A stretch of 64,000 nt of DNA from Streptococcus suis (GCA_022354845.1 CP031970.1:1426001-1490000), one strand, 5' to 3'; numbered from the stretch's first letter, positions 7,454 to 15,696 are shown. The notes: a model not told the origin generated them from the letters alone. Numbers and translations: made by a program.

Positions 7454-7699
7454 CTACGCCTTACGACCCACGAAGAAAGATACAACTGCTACTACGATAA
7501 CCGCACCTAGAATCGATGGAACAAGTGCCATTCCTGCAAATGATGGACCCCATGATCCAAAAACTGCTTGACCAATGGATGAACCGACGAGACCGGCTAC
7601 AATATTGGCAATCCAGCCCATTGAGCCACCTCTATTGGTGATTGCCCCTGCAATTGCACCAATTACTCCACCTACGATAAGTGTCCAAATGAATCCCAT
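7454..7699 (-). CDS. GlsB/YeaQ/YmgE family membrane protein, array copy 4 (promoter-proximal)
   Basis: This is the first gene of the stress operon. The 81-aa GlsB starts at the ATG at 7699, after AAAGGAG; an open frame upstream of this Met is not coding. It is the only copy with a non-repeated, strong ribosome-binding site and the ITNRGGS variant, so it is probably the founding copy from which the other three arose. Confidence 0.9.
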   Translation of the reverse strand: MGFIWTLIVGGVIGAIAGAITNRGGSMGWIANIVAGLVGSSIGQAVFGSWGPSFAGMALVPSILGAVIVVAVVSFFVGRKA

Positions 7700-8068
7700 A
7701 ATGTATTCTCCTTTAATTAAAAATAGTAGAAAAACCAATTTATCACTTTTAAGAGTAACCAACACTTGTTTAATCGTTCAAGTAGTTTTATAATTAAGAG
7801 TGACAACATTTGTTTAACTTTATATTGTTAGTTTATCATTTAAGTTGGCACTATGCAAGTTTTCTGCCTACTATTTTAATATTTTTTTACAAAAACAGTC
7901 TAAAACCCTTGTTTTAAAAGACTTTTTTCTATATATTTTTTTTATTAAATAATGTAAATTTATCGGATCGTCTAATAAATCAAATGATAAGATTGATAAA
8001 AATAATTAAATCATTTATCATTACAATCTATTTTTCATTTTAGGTTGTCACTTTTAAAAAAATGGTTC
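7700..8068 (-). promoter_or_regulatory. AT-rich control region of the stress operon with repeated elements
   Basis: This gene-free, very AT-rich stretch lies upstream of the GlsB array. On the reverse strand an ~22-base element with the core TTGTCACTCTTAA / TTGGTTACTCTTAA occurs at 7796-7817 and 7751-7773, 45 bases apart. A third TTGTCACTTTTAA lies on the opposite strand at 8045-8057. The spacing and position suggest binding sites for a stress regulator, but I cannot name it, and no promoter hexamers stand out unambiguously. Confidence 0.4.
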
Positions 8069-8098
8069 AAAAAAATCCAGTTGTTCCAAACTGGATTT
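8069..8098 (-). terminator. Intrinsic terminator of the ABC exporter operon
   Basis: AAATCCAGTT and AACTGGATTT form a 10-bp stem with a 6-base loop. The reverse strand continues with a run of seven T. It lies ~135 bases past the stop of the second exporter gene. Confidence 0.8.
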
Positions 8099-8232
8099 CA
8101 TAATGTAGAAACACTTTGATATTTCGAGTTGTATGACAATTCTTTCATAGTTGAATGAATAAACATATTTGGGTTGAGGATCTAAATTCCCACCTCGACT
8201 GGCTGTCTTTGCCAACTAAAGATTTTTAGTCC

Positions 8233-9972
8233 TTACACCCTTGCTTGAATCTCATGCATTTGAGAATAGGTGCCACCAAACGCAATCAAGTCTTCGTGTT
8301 TGCCATGCTCAATGATTCGACCCTGATCCAAGACAAAGATTTGATCTGCTTTTTGAATGGTAGAGAGTCGGTGTGCAATGATAAAGGTTGTTCGGCCTTC
8401 TTTCACCACTTCCATGGCATGTTGGATAATTTCTTCCGTCTCCGTATCAATATGAGAAGTTGCCTCATCCAAAATGAGGATTTTAGGATCAGAGTAGAGC
8501 GTCCGAGCAAAGGCAATCAGCTGGCGCTCTCCACTTGAAAAGGCCGCTCCCTTCTCAACTACAGGTTCATCAATCCCTTTCTCTAAACGAGATAGCATCG
8601 GCCCTGCTCCAACTTTTTCCAGGGCTTGCAAAATTCGTGTTTTGTCTGCTGTTTCCTCATTCATGGAAACATTACTTGCAATCGTTCCTGTAAAGAGATA
8701 GGGATCTTGTAAAACAATCCCCATGTGACTACGAAGGCTTTCACGAGAATAGTCACGAATATTTTTCCCATCAATCAATACGCGACCCGCCTGTGGATCA
8801 TAGAAACGATAGAGGAGGTTCATAATGGATGACTTTCCAGAACCCGTATGTCCCACCAAAGCAACTGTTTCACCTTTTTCAGCCCGAATAGAAATATCTC
8901 TCAAAACTGGTTTGTTTTCTTCATAACTAAAATTCACATTTTCAAACACGACTTGACCTTGATTTACTTCCAAATCATGCTCGCTATCAGGTTCCGCCTC
9001 TTCTTCTAAAAGAGCCATTAGACGCTTACCAGTTTCAAAAGAACGAAGCATATTTGGAAATTGCTGAACCAAGGCACCTAATGCGATGAAGATTCCCTCA
9101 ATGTAATTAACATAAACAAAGAGTCTCCCGGCTGTAACTCCAGGATGGCCCTTGAGAAATTGATAACCAACTACCGTCAAAATCCCTGTAATCACTAAAT
9201 TTTGTAAGAAGCCACTCAAATTCCAAGTTGCGAGAGACTGAGCCCAAATCATCTTGTTGTCTGCACGACGCATCTTGTCAGCAGTAGCTTCAAACTCTTG
9301 CATACTTCTTTCTTCTTGTCCAAAGAGTTGAATCAAACTAGCACCGTTCATGGTTTCATTTACCTGAGTATTCACATCACTCCTGGCATCATAGAAGTCC
9401 TTCATGGGCTTGTCAGTCATTTTTTTATAAGCAAATTGAATTCCAATATATAGAGGAATCAGCAGCAACATCAGCCAACCCAAACTACGATTCATGTAGA
9501 AAAGAACAGCATATGTAAATACCAGTCGAACGAAATTGTTAAAGGCATAAACTAAAGTACCATAAAATTGAGTTCGCAGTGTCTCTGTATCATTGACAAT
9601 TCTAGTTGCAATCTTCCCTGCTGGTTTATCATCAAAATATGAAATAGGCAACCGCTGCATCACATCATAGGCTTGATTTCTAAGATTTTCTGCAATCCGA
9701 TTGGCACAATGCATGAGTAAGCGCATGGACAGGTAAAAACCAATGGCTCCTAGGACTGTCATCCCCATATATTGAGCTGACTGAGTCAAAAAAACAGTTT
9801 CATCAAATGGCAAACCCTTGCTCAAATCTGTAATTGGCCCATCGATAGCCTGCTGAATCAACAGAGGAGCCAATTGAACCAGGGTTGAAGCTAGTAAATA
9901 GAAAACTACTGCTATAATAAATATCCATTTGATGCGTTTGATTTGTTTTAATAAAAATCCTAAAATAGTCAT
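8233..9972 (-). CDS. Heterodimeric ABC exporter, catalytic-site subunit (BmrD/LmrD-like)
   Basis: This is a 579-aa ABC half-transporter: six membrane helices in the first ~310 residues, then a nucleotide-binding domain with Walker A GHTGSGKSS, signature SSGERQL, Walker B ILILDEATS (canonical catalytic Glu) and the H-loop IIAHRLS. It starts by a TAATG overlap with the upstream partner gene, so the two are translationally coupled. Such pairs (BmrCD of Bacillus, LmrCD of Lactococcus) export drugs and other amphipathic compounds. The substrate here is unknown. The canonical Glu identifies this as the BmrD/LmrD-type subunit. Confidence 0.9.
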   Translation of the reverse strand: MTILGFLLKQIKRIKWIFIIAVVFYLLASTLVQLAPLLIQQAIDGPITDLSKGLPFDETVFLTQSAQYMGMTVLGAIGFYLSMRLLMHCANRIAENLRNQAYDVMQRLPISYFDDKPAGKIATRIVNDTETLRTQFYGTLVYAFNNFVRLVFTYAVLFYMNRSLGWLMLLLIPLYIGIQFAYKKMTDKPMKDFYDARSDVNTQVNETMNGASLIQLFGQEERSMQEFEATADKMRRADNKMIWAQSLATWNLSGFLQNLVITGILTVVGYQFLKGHPGVTAGRLFVYVNYIEGIFIALGALVQQFPNMLRSFETGKRLMALLEEEAEPDSEHDLEVNQGQVVFENVNFSYEENKPVLRDISIRAEKGETVALVGHTGSGKSSIMNLLYRFYDPQAGRVLIDGKNIRDYSRESLRSHMGIVLQDPYLFTGTIASNVSMNEETADKTRILQALEKVGAGPMLSRLEKGIDEPVVEKGAAFSSGERQLIAFARTLYSDPKILILDEATSHIDTETEEIIQHAMEVVKEGRTTFIIAHRLSTIQKADQIFVLDQGRIIEHGKHEDLIAFGGTYSQMHEIQARV

Positions 9973-11699
9973 TACTCTCCTCCTTCCTGGCTTTGTTGTC
10001 GCTGGTATTGTTCATAATACCAACCTTTTTGGGCAAGCAAATCAGCGGGACGCCCTTCTTCAACGATACGGCCCTCATCCAGAACCAACACCCAATCAGC
10101 ATGGTTGACAGCAGATAGACGATGCGTCACGATGACATTGGTTTTACCGGCACGTTCTTTTTGAATATTTTGGATAATCTGGCGTTCAGTCCGAGCATCC
10201 ACTGCAGATAAGGAATCATCTAGGATTAGCAAATCTGGCTCCCGTAAGAATGCACGCGCAATAGAAATCCGTTGCTTTTGACCACCCGAAATAGACACCC
10301 CACGTTCACCTATCATAGTGTTAAGCCCATCACTCATCCGTTTTAAATCTTGATCAAATGCAGCCGTAACAATGGCTTGTTCAATCTCTTCAGAACTACT
10401 ATCTACTTTACCGAGTGCAATGTTTTCTCCGACAGACTTAGAAAAGAGAATGTGTTCTTGTGGAACATAACCAATTTTTTCTTCAAGGCTAGCGCGTTTA
10501 TAGTCCAATACTGATTGATTATTTATGGTGAAATCACCCTGACCAATAGGATATTGACGGAGGAATTGGCGGACTAAGGTCGTTTTTCCAGATCCTGTTT
10601 TTCCGACGATTCCAACGGTCTGTCCAGCTAGTAGGGTCCAATTAATGTCCTGTAGGCTGGCTCTTTCCGCCTGAGGATATCGGAAGCTGTAATCCTTGAA
10701 AGCAATACTCGCCAGCTCTGCTATTTCCTTAGCCCCATCCACTTCCAAATCATCACCAGTCTCTATTAGCTCTTGCAATTTTTCGAAAGATGTCTTGCCA
10801 GTTTGATAAACGAGGATAAAATCTGCCAGTGTCCAGAAGGGCTCTAAGAGCGAACTGACATAGAGTTGCAGTGCAATGATTTGTCCGAGTGTTAATTGCC
10901 CTGTCTTCACGGCCTGTGCTCCCATTACAAGTACTATAATCGTTGATAAACCTAAACAAACAGTCGCTAGTGGATTGTATATAGATTGAAGTGAGGTGAT
11001 ACGATCACCACCTTGTGCTAATTGTTTGGTGCGTGCTTGGAATTGAGCTTTTTGAGTCTCTTTCTTACCATAAGCCCGAGTCACTCGAATCCCTTCGATG
11101 ACTTCCAAAACTTCATTATTGAGTTGAGCTACAGCGTCCCTATTCGCGTCAATCGCCTTATCTTGTTTTCTTCCGATAAAAAATATACAAAGTGTCATGA
11201 ACAGCATCGGAAGCAAAGCAACCGTAGAAATCTTCCAGTCAATGAAGAACATGGTTGGGATGATAAAGGCTAGCATGCCGCCTGCATAGACGACAATCAT
11301 GAGACCGTAGCCGACCATCTCCATCAAGCCATCCACATCCGTTGAAAAACGGGTCATTACATCTCCTGAGCGAAATTTCTCATAGAATGGTGTTCGCATG
11401 GTGACCAATTTTTTGAATGCCCGTTGTTGCATATCAAACTTGAAGTTAACGGAAGCCTGAAATAGTTTAAGGTGCCAAATAAATGCCATAGCATAGTTCA
11501 GCAAAGTCACGAGCAACAAGAGCGTCATATCCTGAACTAAAATTGCTTGCGTTAATTCATTTTTTGTTAGTATATCAACCATCCGTTGAATCATTTGCGT
11601 CGGTACCAAAAGCGTGGCATCATAAATAATCAAGGTCACGGCAACCAATAAATAGAGCCACTTATGACGCTTGATATAATCAAAAATTAATCGAAACAT
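9972..11699 (-). CDS. Heterodimeric ABC exporter, degenerate-site subunit (BmrC/LmrC-like)
   Basis: This 575-aa half-transporter has an N-terminal six-helix membrane domain, then Walker A GKTGSGKTT, signature SGGQKQR and Walker B LLILDDSLSAVD. Asp stands where the catalytic Glu should be, and the H-loop is IVTHRLS. The Glu-to-Asp change marks the degenerate ATP site of the BmrC/LmrC subunit, which must pair with the downstream gene. About 240 bases of its 5' untranslated region separate it from an intrinsic terminator and a leader peptide. That is the arrangement seen for antibiotic-inducible ribosome-mediated attenuation of bmrCD in Bacillus. Confidence 0.9.
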   Translation of the reverse strand: MFRLIFDYIKRHKWLYLLVAVTLIIYDATLLVPTQMIQRMVDILTKNELTQAILVQDMTLLLLVTLLNYAMAFIWHLKLFQASVNFKFDMQQRAFKKLVTMRTPFYEKFRSGDVMTRFSTDVDGLMEMVGYGLMIVVYAGGMLAFIIPTMFFIDWKISTVALLPMLFMTLCIFFIGRKQDKAIDANRDAVAQLNNEVLEVIEGIRVTRAYGKKETQKAQFQARTKQLAQGGDRITSLQSIYNPLATVCLGLSTIIVLVMGAQAVKTGQLTLGQIIALQLYVSSLLEPFWTLADFILVYQTGKTSFEKLQELIETGDDLEVDGAKEIAELASIAFKDYSFRYPQAERASLQDINWTLLAGQTVGIVGKTGSGKTTLVRQFLRQYPIGQGDFTINNQSVLDYKRASLEEKIGYVPQEHILFSKSVGENIALGKVDSSSEEIEQAIVTAAFDQDLKRMSDGLNTMIGERGVSISGGQKQRISIARAFLREPDLLILDDSLSAVDARTERQIIQNIQKERAGKTNVIVTHRLSAVNHADWVLVLDEGRIVEEGRPADLLAQKGWYYEQYQRQQSQEGGE

Positions 11700-11768
11700 A
11701 TATCTCCTTTACAAATCTCCAGCCTGCCATTTGCCACTTTATTCAATAAGCAACAATTGATAGACGTT

Positions 11769-11923
11769 ATACTCAATGAAAATCAAAAGTAGCCTTGGAT
11801 ACGAAGTCGAAGATGGAACTCTGTTACTTTCTTGTTTCAAGGTAACAGGCTGAAAAGCTCCACTGGAGCTTTTCACTCATCAAGGCAAGTTGACAACGGA
11901 TAATTTTGATTTTCGAAGAGTAT
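11769..11923. repeat. BOX-like streptococcal repeat element
   Basis: The element begins ATACTCAATGAAAATCAAA and ends TTTGATTTTCGAAGAGTAT. These are the known termini of pneumococcal BOX elements (boxC end and boxA start), present here inverted. The interior contains a hairpin (AAAAGCTCCACTGGAGCTTTT). It lies in the untranslated leader between the attenuator terminator and the exporter gene, so it is probably transcribed. Related elements occur at 22859-22962 and, degenerate, at ~48712-48888. Confidence 0.75.
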
Positions 11924-11940
11924 TACCTTTCTAAGCGCAC

Positions 11941-11977
11941 AAAAAAGCCCAGGGAAGCATTTCACTCCTCCTAGGCT
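11941..11977 (-). terminator. Leader (attenuator) terminator upstream of the ABC exporter
   Basis: On the reverse strand AGCCTAGG pairs with CCTGGGCT (one G-T pair), followed by TTTTTT. It lies between the leader-peptide promoter (-35 at 12229-12234) and the exporter start at 11699, so transcription must read through it to express the exporter. The loop carries AGGAGG and an ATG that opens a nine-codon frame; this may be coincidence. Confidence 0.75.
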
Positions 11978-12100
11978 TGCTTTAGTCCACAAAAATAGAC
12001 CCGTTGTTTTTCAAAAATCACTCAATAAGTCAATAAACTTATCTAGCTGAACTGCCGTTCAACCTCTACTCTTCATCGAGACCACACTCATGAATGATTT

Positions 12101-12175
12101 CTAAAATCTGTTTTCCCGCTTAGAAAGGAGTATATAATAAAAAACAGCTTGTTTGACAATAAGTTTTTTGTTCAT
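12101..12175 (-). CDS. 24-aa leader peptide of the ABC exporter attenuator
   Basis: A 24-codon frame begins MNKKLIVKQAVFYYILL and ends ENRF-stop, with an AAAGGAG ribosome-binding site (12184-12190) nine bases upstream. The ribosome-binding region GAAAGGAGTA is perfectly complementary to TACTCCTTTC within the coding region of the peptide. RNA folding can thus be coupled to ribosome position. The frame is followed ~125 bases later by an intrinsic terminator and then by a multidrug exporter. This matches the design of bmrB-bmrCD in Bacillus, where antibiotic-stalled ribosomes on the leader prevent termination. The regulatory role is inference. Confidence 0.7.
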   Translation of the reverse strand: MNKKLIVKQAVFYYILLSKRENRF

Positions 12176-12206
12176 TTGTCTTACTCCTTTCAGCTTTCTA
12201 TCCACT

Positions 12207-12234
12207 ATTTTAACACAATAAACATATATGTCAA
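12207..12234 (-). promoter_or_regulatory. Promoter of the leader peptide/ABC exporter transcript
   Basis: TTGACA at 12229-12234 and TAAAAT at 12207-12212 are separated by 16 bases on the reverse strand, directly upstream of the leader-peptide ribosome-binding site. Confidence 0.75.
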
Positions 12235-12292
12235 GGGGTTTTGTTGGTAAAATATTCCCTATTTACCCCCTATTTAATAGAATTGCCTTTAG

Positions 12293-12526
12293 AAAATAGT
12301 TGGGCGAAATGTCCACATAGACTCACTAAGACATACCCACGCATCATACTTGATTACTCAAGGAGTCGAATTGATTTCCATTTCCCGATTATTAGGACAT
12401 GAAAATTTAAACATAACACTCAAAGTCTATGCCCATCAACTGGAATCATTAAAAGAAAAGAGTAATGACAAGTTCAAAAAGATATTCGAAAGATTTGGGG
12501 CAGGCATAACAAAAACCCCTGTGTAT
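12293..12526 (+). pseudogene. C-terminal remnant of a phage-type tyrosine integrase
   Basis: The frame HIDSLRHTHASYLI...SRLLGHENLNITLKVYAH contains the H-x-x-R, the second His and the catalytic Tyr region of tyrosine recombinases. The frame is closed by an in-frame stop just upstream (12290-12292) and lacks the N-terminal ~250 residues. A TTG at 12350 could start only a fragment. The remnant ends next to tRNA-Thr, a classical integration target, so it is likely a scar of a lost integrative element or prophage. Confidence 0.85.
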
Positions 12527-12538
12527 CAAGGGTTTTTT
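12511..12538. terminator. Intrinsic terminator beside tRNA-Thr
   Basis: AAAAACCCCT...AAGGGTTTTTT is a bidirectional hairpin with T runs on both strands. On the reverse strand it follows tRNA-Thr. Confidence 0.75.
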
Positions 12539-12549
12539 GGATTATTTTA

Positions 12550-12622
12550 TGCTAGTTGCCGGGATTGAACCGGCGACCTCATCCTTACCATGGATGCGCT
12601 CTACCGACTGAGCTAAACCAGC
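12550..12622 (-). tRNA. tRNA-Thr (anticodon GGT)
   Basis: The reverse strand folds as a tRNA. The acceptor GCTGGTT pairs with AACTAGC, with discriminator A at 12550. The D arm is AGCTCAGTCGGTAGAGC. The anticodon stem CATCC/GGATG closes the loop ATGGTAA, giving anticodon GGT. The T arm is GCCGGTTCAATCCCGGC. No CCA is encoded. Confidence 0.95.
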
Positions 12623-12773
12623 GTACTTGACTAGTATATCATACCTCCAAAATATGTCAATGGATTTTTATAAAAAATGATTAAGAGAGAGCACGATGAA
12701 GAAAGCGATGAAGTAAGCACGTGAACAAAATATATTCCAGTATCATTAAAGCTAATATATATCTAAAAATTAT

Positions 12774-12802
12774 CTGACATTTTTAAGTATTTGTGTTATA
12801 TT
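12774..12802 (+). promoter_or_regulatory. Promoter of the feo operon
   Basis: CTGACA (12774-12779) and TATATT (12797-12802) are spaced by 17 bases, 30 bases before the feoA start. No convincing Fur, MntR or PerR box was recognised. Confidence 0.6.
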
Positions 12803-12831
12803 ATTGTTATAAAAATCACAAAGGATGCATA

Positions 12832-13293
12832 ATGAACATGCAAACACTGCAAATTGGACAAATTTATCTTGTAAAAGACATTCAATTACAAGAAGATGTT
12901 CGCAAACATTTGAACCATCTTGGGTTAAAGATAGGGCAAGAAATTCGAATCATTTCAAAAACAAAGGACAATGCAATTATCCAGGTCAAAGCCAGTCGTT
13001 TAGCTTTGGATCAATCTGTTCTCAATAGCTTGGTTTTAGAAGAAAAATCAGAACAAGGGCGATCCTTGGCCCTATCAGATCTTCCAATTGGTAGCAGCGC
13101 TAAAGTTATTGAAATCTGTGCGACAGGCGCTCTACGCCGTCGTCTCATGGATATGGGTATAACAAAACATACACAACTTCTTCTAAAAAATGTTGCTCCT
13201 TTAGGCGATCCATTAGAAATAACACTTCGTGGCTACCATTTAACTCTCCGGAAATCGGAAGCACAAATGATTCTCGTTCAAGTTGCAAGCTAG
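12832..13293 (+). CDS. feoA: FeoA-like protein with two FeoA domains
   Basis: This 153-aa cytoplasmic protein is made of two successive SH3-like FeoA domains (about 5-75, LNHLGLKIGQEIRII; and 80-150, RRRLMDMGITKHTQLLL, DPLEITLRGYHLTLRKSEA). The second half is the better match to classical FeoA. FeoA assists the ferrous-iron transporter FeoB. The ATG at 12832 follows AAAGGA; an open frame further upstream is not used. It lies eight bases before feoB. The tandem domain form is known in streptococci. Confidence 0.88.
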   Translation: MNMQTLQIGQIYLVKDIQLQEDVRKHLNHLGLKIGQEIRIISKTKDNAIIQVKASRLALDQSVLNSLVLEEKSEQGRSLALSDLPIGSSAKVIEICATGALRRRLMDMGITKHTQLLLKNVAPLGDPLEITLRGYHLTLRKSEAQMILVQVAS

Positions 13294-13301
13294 GTGAATA
13301 A

Positions 13302-15452
13302 ATGAAAAAACAGATAGCCTTAGTGGGTAATCCGAACAGCGGGAAGACCTCCCTTTTCAACCTACTGACAGGAACCAACCAACGAGTTGGAAATTGGCCA
13401 GGTGTAACGGTCGAAAGAAAATCAGGAAACATAAAAAAACGACCACACTTGGATCTGCAAGATCTTCCCGGAATCTATTCCCTCTCACCCTACACTTCCG
13501 AAGAGATGGTTGCTAGAGACTACCTCCTAACTGCTCAACCAGCAGCCATTTTAAATGTTGTAGATGCAACGAATCTGGAACGCAATCTATATCTAACTCT
13601 CCAATTACTCGAGATGGGTATCCCAACTGTTATTGCACTGAATATGACCGATACTTTGAAACAACAGGGACGGAGTATTAAAGTAGATCAGTTATCTCAC
13701 CAGCTAGGTTGCCCCATTCAATCAATTAGTGCATTAAAAAAGATGGGAATCCCTCAACTGCTTAGCGAAGTTGAAAGAATGAGCACACAATCTAGCACAC
13801 ATTATTTTCCGCAATATGAGAAACAATTTGAAGCAGCTATTGCTCAAGTTATTGAATTGTTACCTCAAACAATCCCTACAAGACAACAACGCTTTTATGC
13901 TATCAAGTCTTTAGAACAAGATCCAGACATTTTACATCAACTCAATTTCGGAGAAACTGAAAAAGCAGATTTATCTGAAATTATCATGATTTTGGAGAAA
14001 ATCTATTCGGATGATATCGAAGCCATAATTGTCAATCAGCGATACCAATTAATTGAAACCATTTCGAGCTCCGTCCAAGAAGAAATTGGAAACGGCCTTA
14101 ATATTTCTGATAAAGTGGACCAAATTGTAACCAACCGCTTTCTCGCACTTCCTATTTTTGCACTCGTTATGTGGCTAACCTACTTTCTTGCTATCCAAAC
14201 CGTAGGAACTATTGGGACTGACTGGGTCAACGATGTATTGTTTGGCCAATTTGTTCCAGTTATTATTCAAAATCTCCTTGATACCTTTGGAATTGCTGGC
14301 TGGTTACAATCATTAGTACTTGATGGAATTGTAGCTGGTTGTGGAGCTATACTCGGCTTTGTGCCACAGATTTTTGTACTCTTCTTCTGTCTAGGAATCT
14401 TAGAAGATATTGGATACATGAGTCGAATTGCCTTTGTCATGGACCGAATTTTTAGACGGTTTGGCCTATCAGGTAAATCCTTTATCCCGATGCTGATAGC
14501 CACAGGATGTGGTGTTCCTGGAGTAATGGCTAGTCGAACAATTGAGAATGAACAAGACAGAAAAATCACCATTATGACAGCTACTTTTATGCCTTGTTCA
14601 GCCAAACTTCCGATTATTTCACTCGTTGCAGGTGCTTTTTTCCCTGGCAACCCTTGGATTGCACCCAGCGCATATTTCGTTGGTATGGGAGCCATTATTC
14701 TTTCTGGTTTGGCATTGAAAAAAACAAAGCAACTCGGTGGCTTTGCGAGTCCATTTATCATGGAATTGCCTTCCTACCATCTTCCGCAAATTCAAACCGT
14801 TCTTCGTTATTCTTCCAATAAGGCAATAAGCTTTATCAAACGTGCGGGGACCATTATCTTCGTAACCAATATCATCATTTGGTTTGCTAGTTCATACAGC
14901 TGGGCTTTGGCACCAGTCGAGACAAATCAAAGCATCCTGGCTTCAATCGGCCATGGTTTTGCCTTTTTCTTCCAACCACTTGGTTTTGGGAACTGGAAAG
15001 CTACAATCGCAGCGATTACTGGTCTCCTAGCTAAAGAGACAGTCATTGCTAGTTTTGGTATTCTCTACAAACTGGGAGAAACTTCCGAGAGCAATCGTGA
15101 ATTGTGGGTATTGCTCCAGCAAGATTATTCCGCTTTATCCGCCTACTCATTCCTCATTTTTAACTTGCTCTGTGCACCATGCTTTGCTGCTATTGGAGCC
15201 ATACATCGTGAGATGGGAAATGCAAAATGGACCTGGATTGCTGTAGGTTTCCAAACAGGACTAGCCTATGCTGTCAGCCTCATCATTTATCAATTCGGAG
15301 CTGTTTTTCTCTATCATCATCAACCAACTATTTGGACCGGTATTGCACTGATTTTACTATCTGCAATGGTGTATAGTATCGTTCGAAAACCTGCTTCCGC
15401 CTTACCCATCGTCACTCTAAAAAACATTCAAAAGGAGCAAATGAATGGCTAA
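13302..15452 (+). CDS. feoB: Ferrous iron transporter FeoB
   Basis: This is a 716-aa polytopic transporter. The N-terminal G-protein domain has G1 GNPNSGKTS, G3 DLPGIYSL and G4 NMTD. A helical GDI domain follows, then two Gate repeats in the C-terminal membrane part (IATGCGVPGVMASRT, and LLAKETVIASFGILY). It takes up Fe(II) across the membrane. It is translationally close to feoA and overlaps the following small Cys-rich gene. Confidence 0.95.
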   Translation: MKKQIALVGNPNSGKTSLFNLLTGTNQRVGNWPGVTVERKSGNIKKRPHLDLQDLPGIYSLSPYTSEEMVARDYLLTAQPAAILNVVDATNLERNLYLTLQLLEMGIPTVIALNMTDTLKQQGRSIKVDQLSHQLGCPIQSISALKKMGIPQLLSEVERMSTQSSTHYFPQYEKQFEAAIAQVIELLPQTIPTRQQRFYAIKSLEQDPDILHQLNFGETEKADLSEIIMILEKIYSDDIEAIIVNQRYQLIETISSSVQEEIGNGLNISDKVDQIVTNRFLALPIFALVMWLTYFLAIQTVGTIGTDWVNDVLFGQFVPVIIQNLLDTFGIAGWLQSLVLDGIVAGCGAILGFVPQIFVLFFCLGILEDIGYMSRIAFVMDRIFRRFGLSGKSFIPMLIATGCGVPGVMASRTIENEQDRKITIMTATFMPCSAKLPIISLVAGAFFPGNPWIAPSAYFVGMGAIILSGLALKKTKQLGGFASPFIMELPSYHLPQIQTVLRYSSNKAISFIKRAGTIIFVTNIIIWFASSYSWALAPVETNQSILASIGHGFAFFFQPLGFGNWKATIAAITGLLAKETVIASFGILYKLGETSESNRELWVLLQQDYSALSAYSFLIFNLLCAPCFAAIGAIHREMGNAKWTWIAVGFQTGLAYAVSLIIYQFGAVFLYHHQPTIWTGIALILLSAMVYSIVRKPASALPIVTLKNIQKEQMNG

Positions 15453-15606
15453 CTTCATCCTGATATCACTCATTGTTGTATTGTTCGTCCTAGCTATCCG
15501 TAGCTTGGTCAAAAGTAAAGGTGCCTGCAATGATTGTTCTTGTGACTGTGCTATCAAACAAGAAATTTCTCATCAACATGTTCCAAAACATTCTAAAATC
15601 TCATAA
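15445..15606 (+). CDS. FeoB-associated Cys-rich small membrane protein
   Basis: This 53-aa protein starts inside the last codons of feoB (ATGAATGGCTAA overlap). It has one N-terminal membrane helix (FILISLIVVLFVLAI) followed by CNDCSCDC, the layout of FeoB-associated Cys-rich proteins. These replace FeoC in many Firmicutes and may hand iron or electrons to FeoB (role not proven). Confidence 0.88.
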   Translation: MANFILISLIVVLFVLAIRSLVKSKGACNDCSCDCAIKQEISHQHVPKHSKIS

Positions 15607-15650
15607 ACTTCACCTTTAAAAAAATTCCATTTTTTAACTGTCAGACAGAT

Positions 15651-15691
15651 AAAAAACTGCCTTATTTTCTTTATGAAATAGGCAGTTTTTT
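15651..15691 (+). terminator. Intrinsic terminator of the feo operon
   Basis: AAAAACTGCCTATTTC-type stem (AAAACTGCCTTATTTTC with GAAATAGGCAGTTTTTT). It can also act for genes on the reverse strand. Confidence 0.8.
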
Positions 15692-15696
15692 GATTA

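Larger units (their letters stand above)
6554..7753. repeat. Tandem array of four ~300-bp GlsB gene units
   Basis: Gene ends fall at 6554, 6854, 7154 and 7454, exactly 300 bases apart. The ~54-base spacer (including an AGAGG ribosome-binding site) is repeated with the gene. Copies 1 and 2 encode identical proteins. Copies 3 and 4 share GQAVFGSWG and a SFFVGRKA tail. Copy 3, however, has the 5' half of copies 1/2 (ITNKGGS) while copy 4 has ITNRGGS, so the array is a mosaic. The upstream edge of copy 4 has a different, stronger ribosome-binding site (AAAGGAG). Confidence 0.95.

Noticed and set aside
12350..12568. Functional small protein starting at TTG 12350
   Set aside because: It is the end of a truncated integrase; its 3' part runs through a terminator into the antisense of tRNA-Thr.
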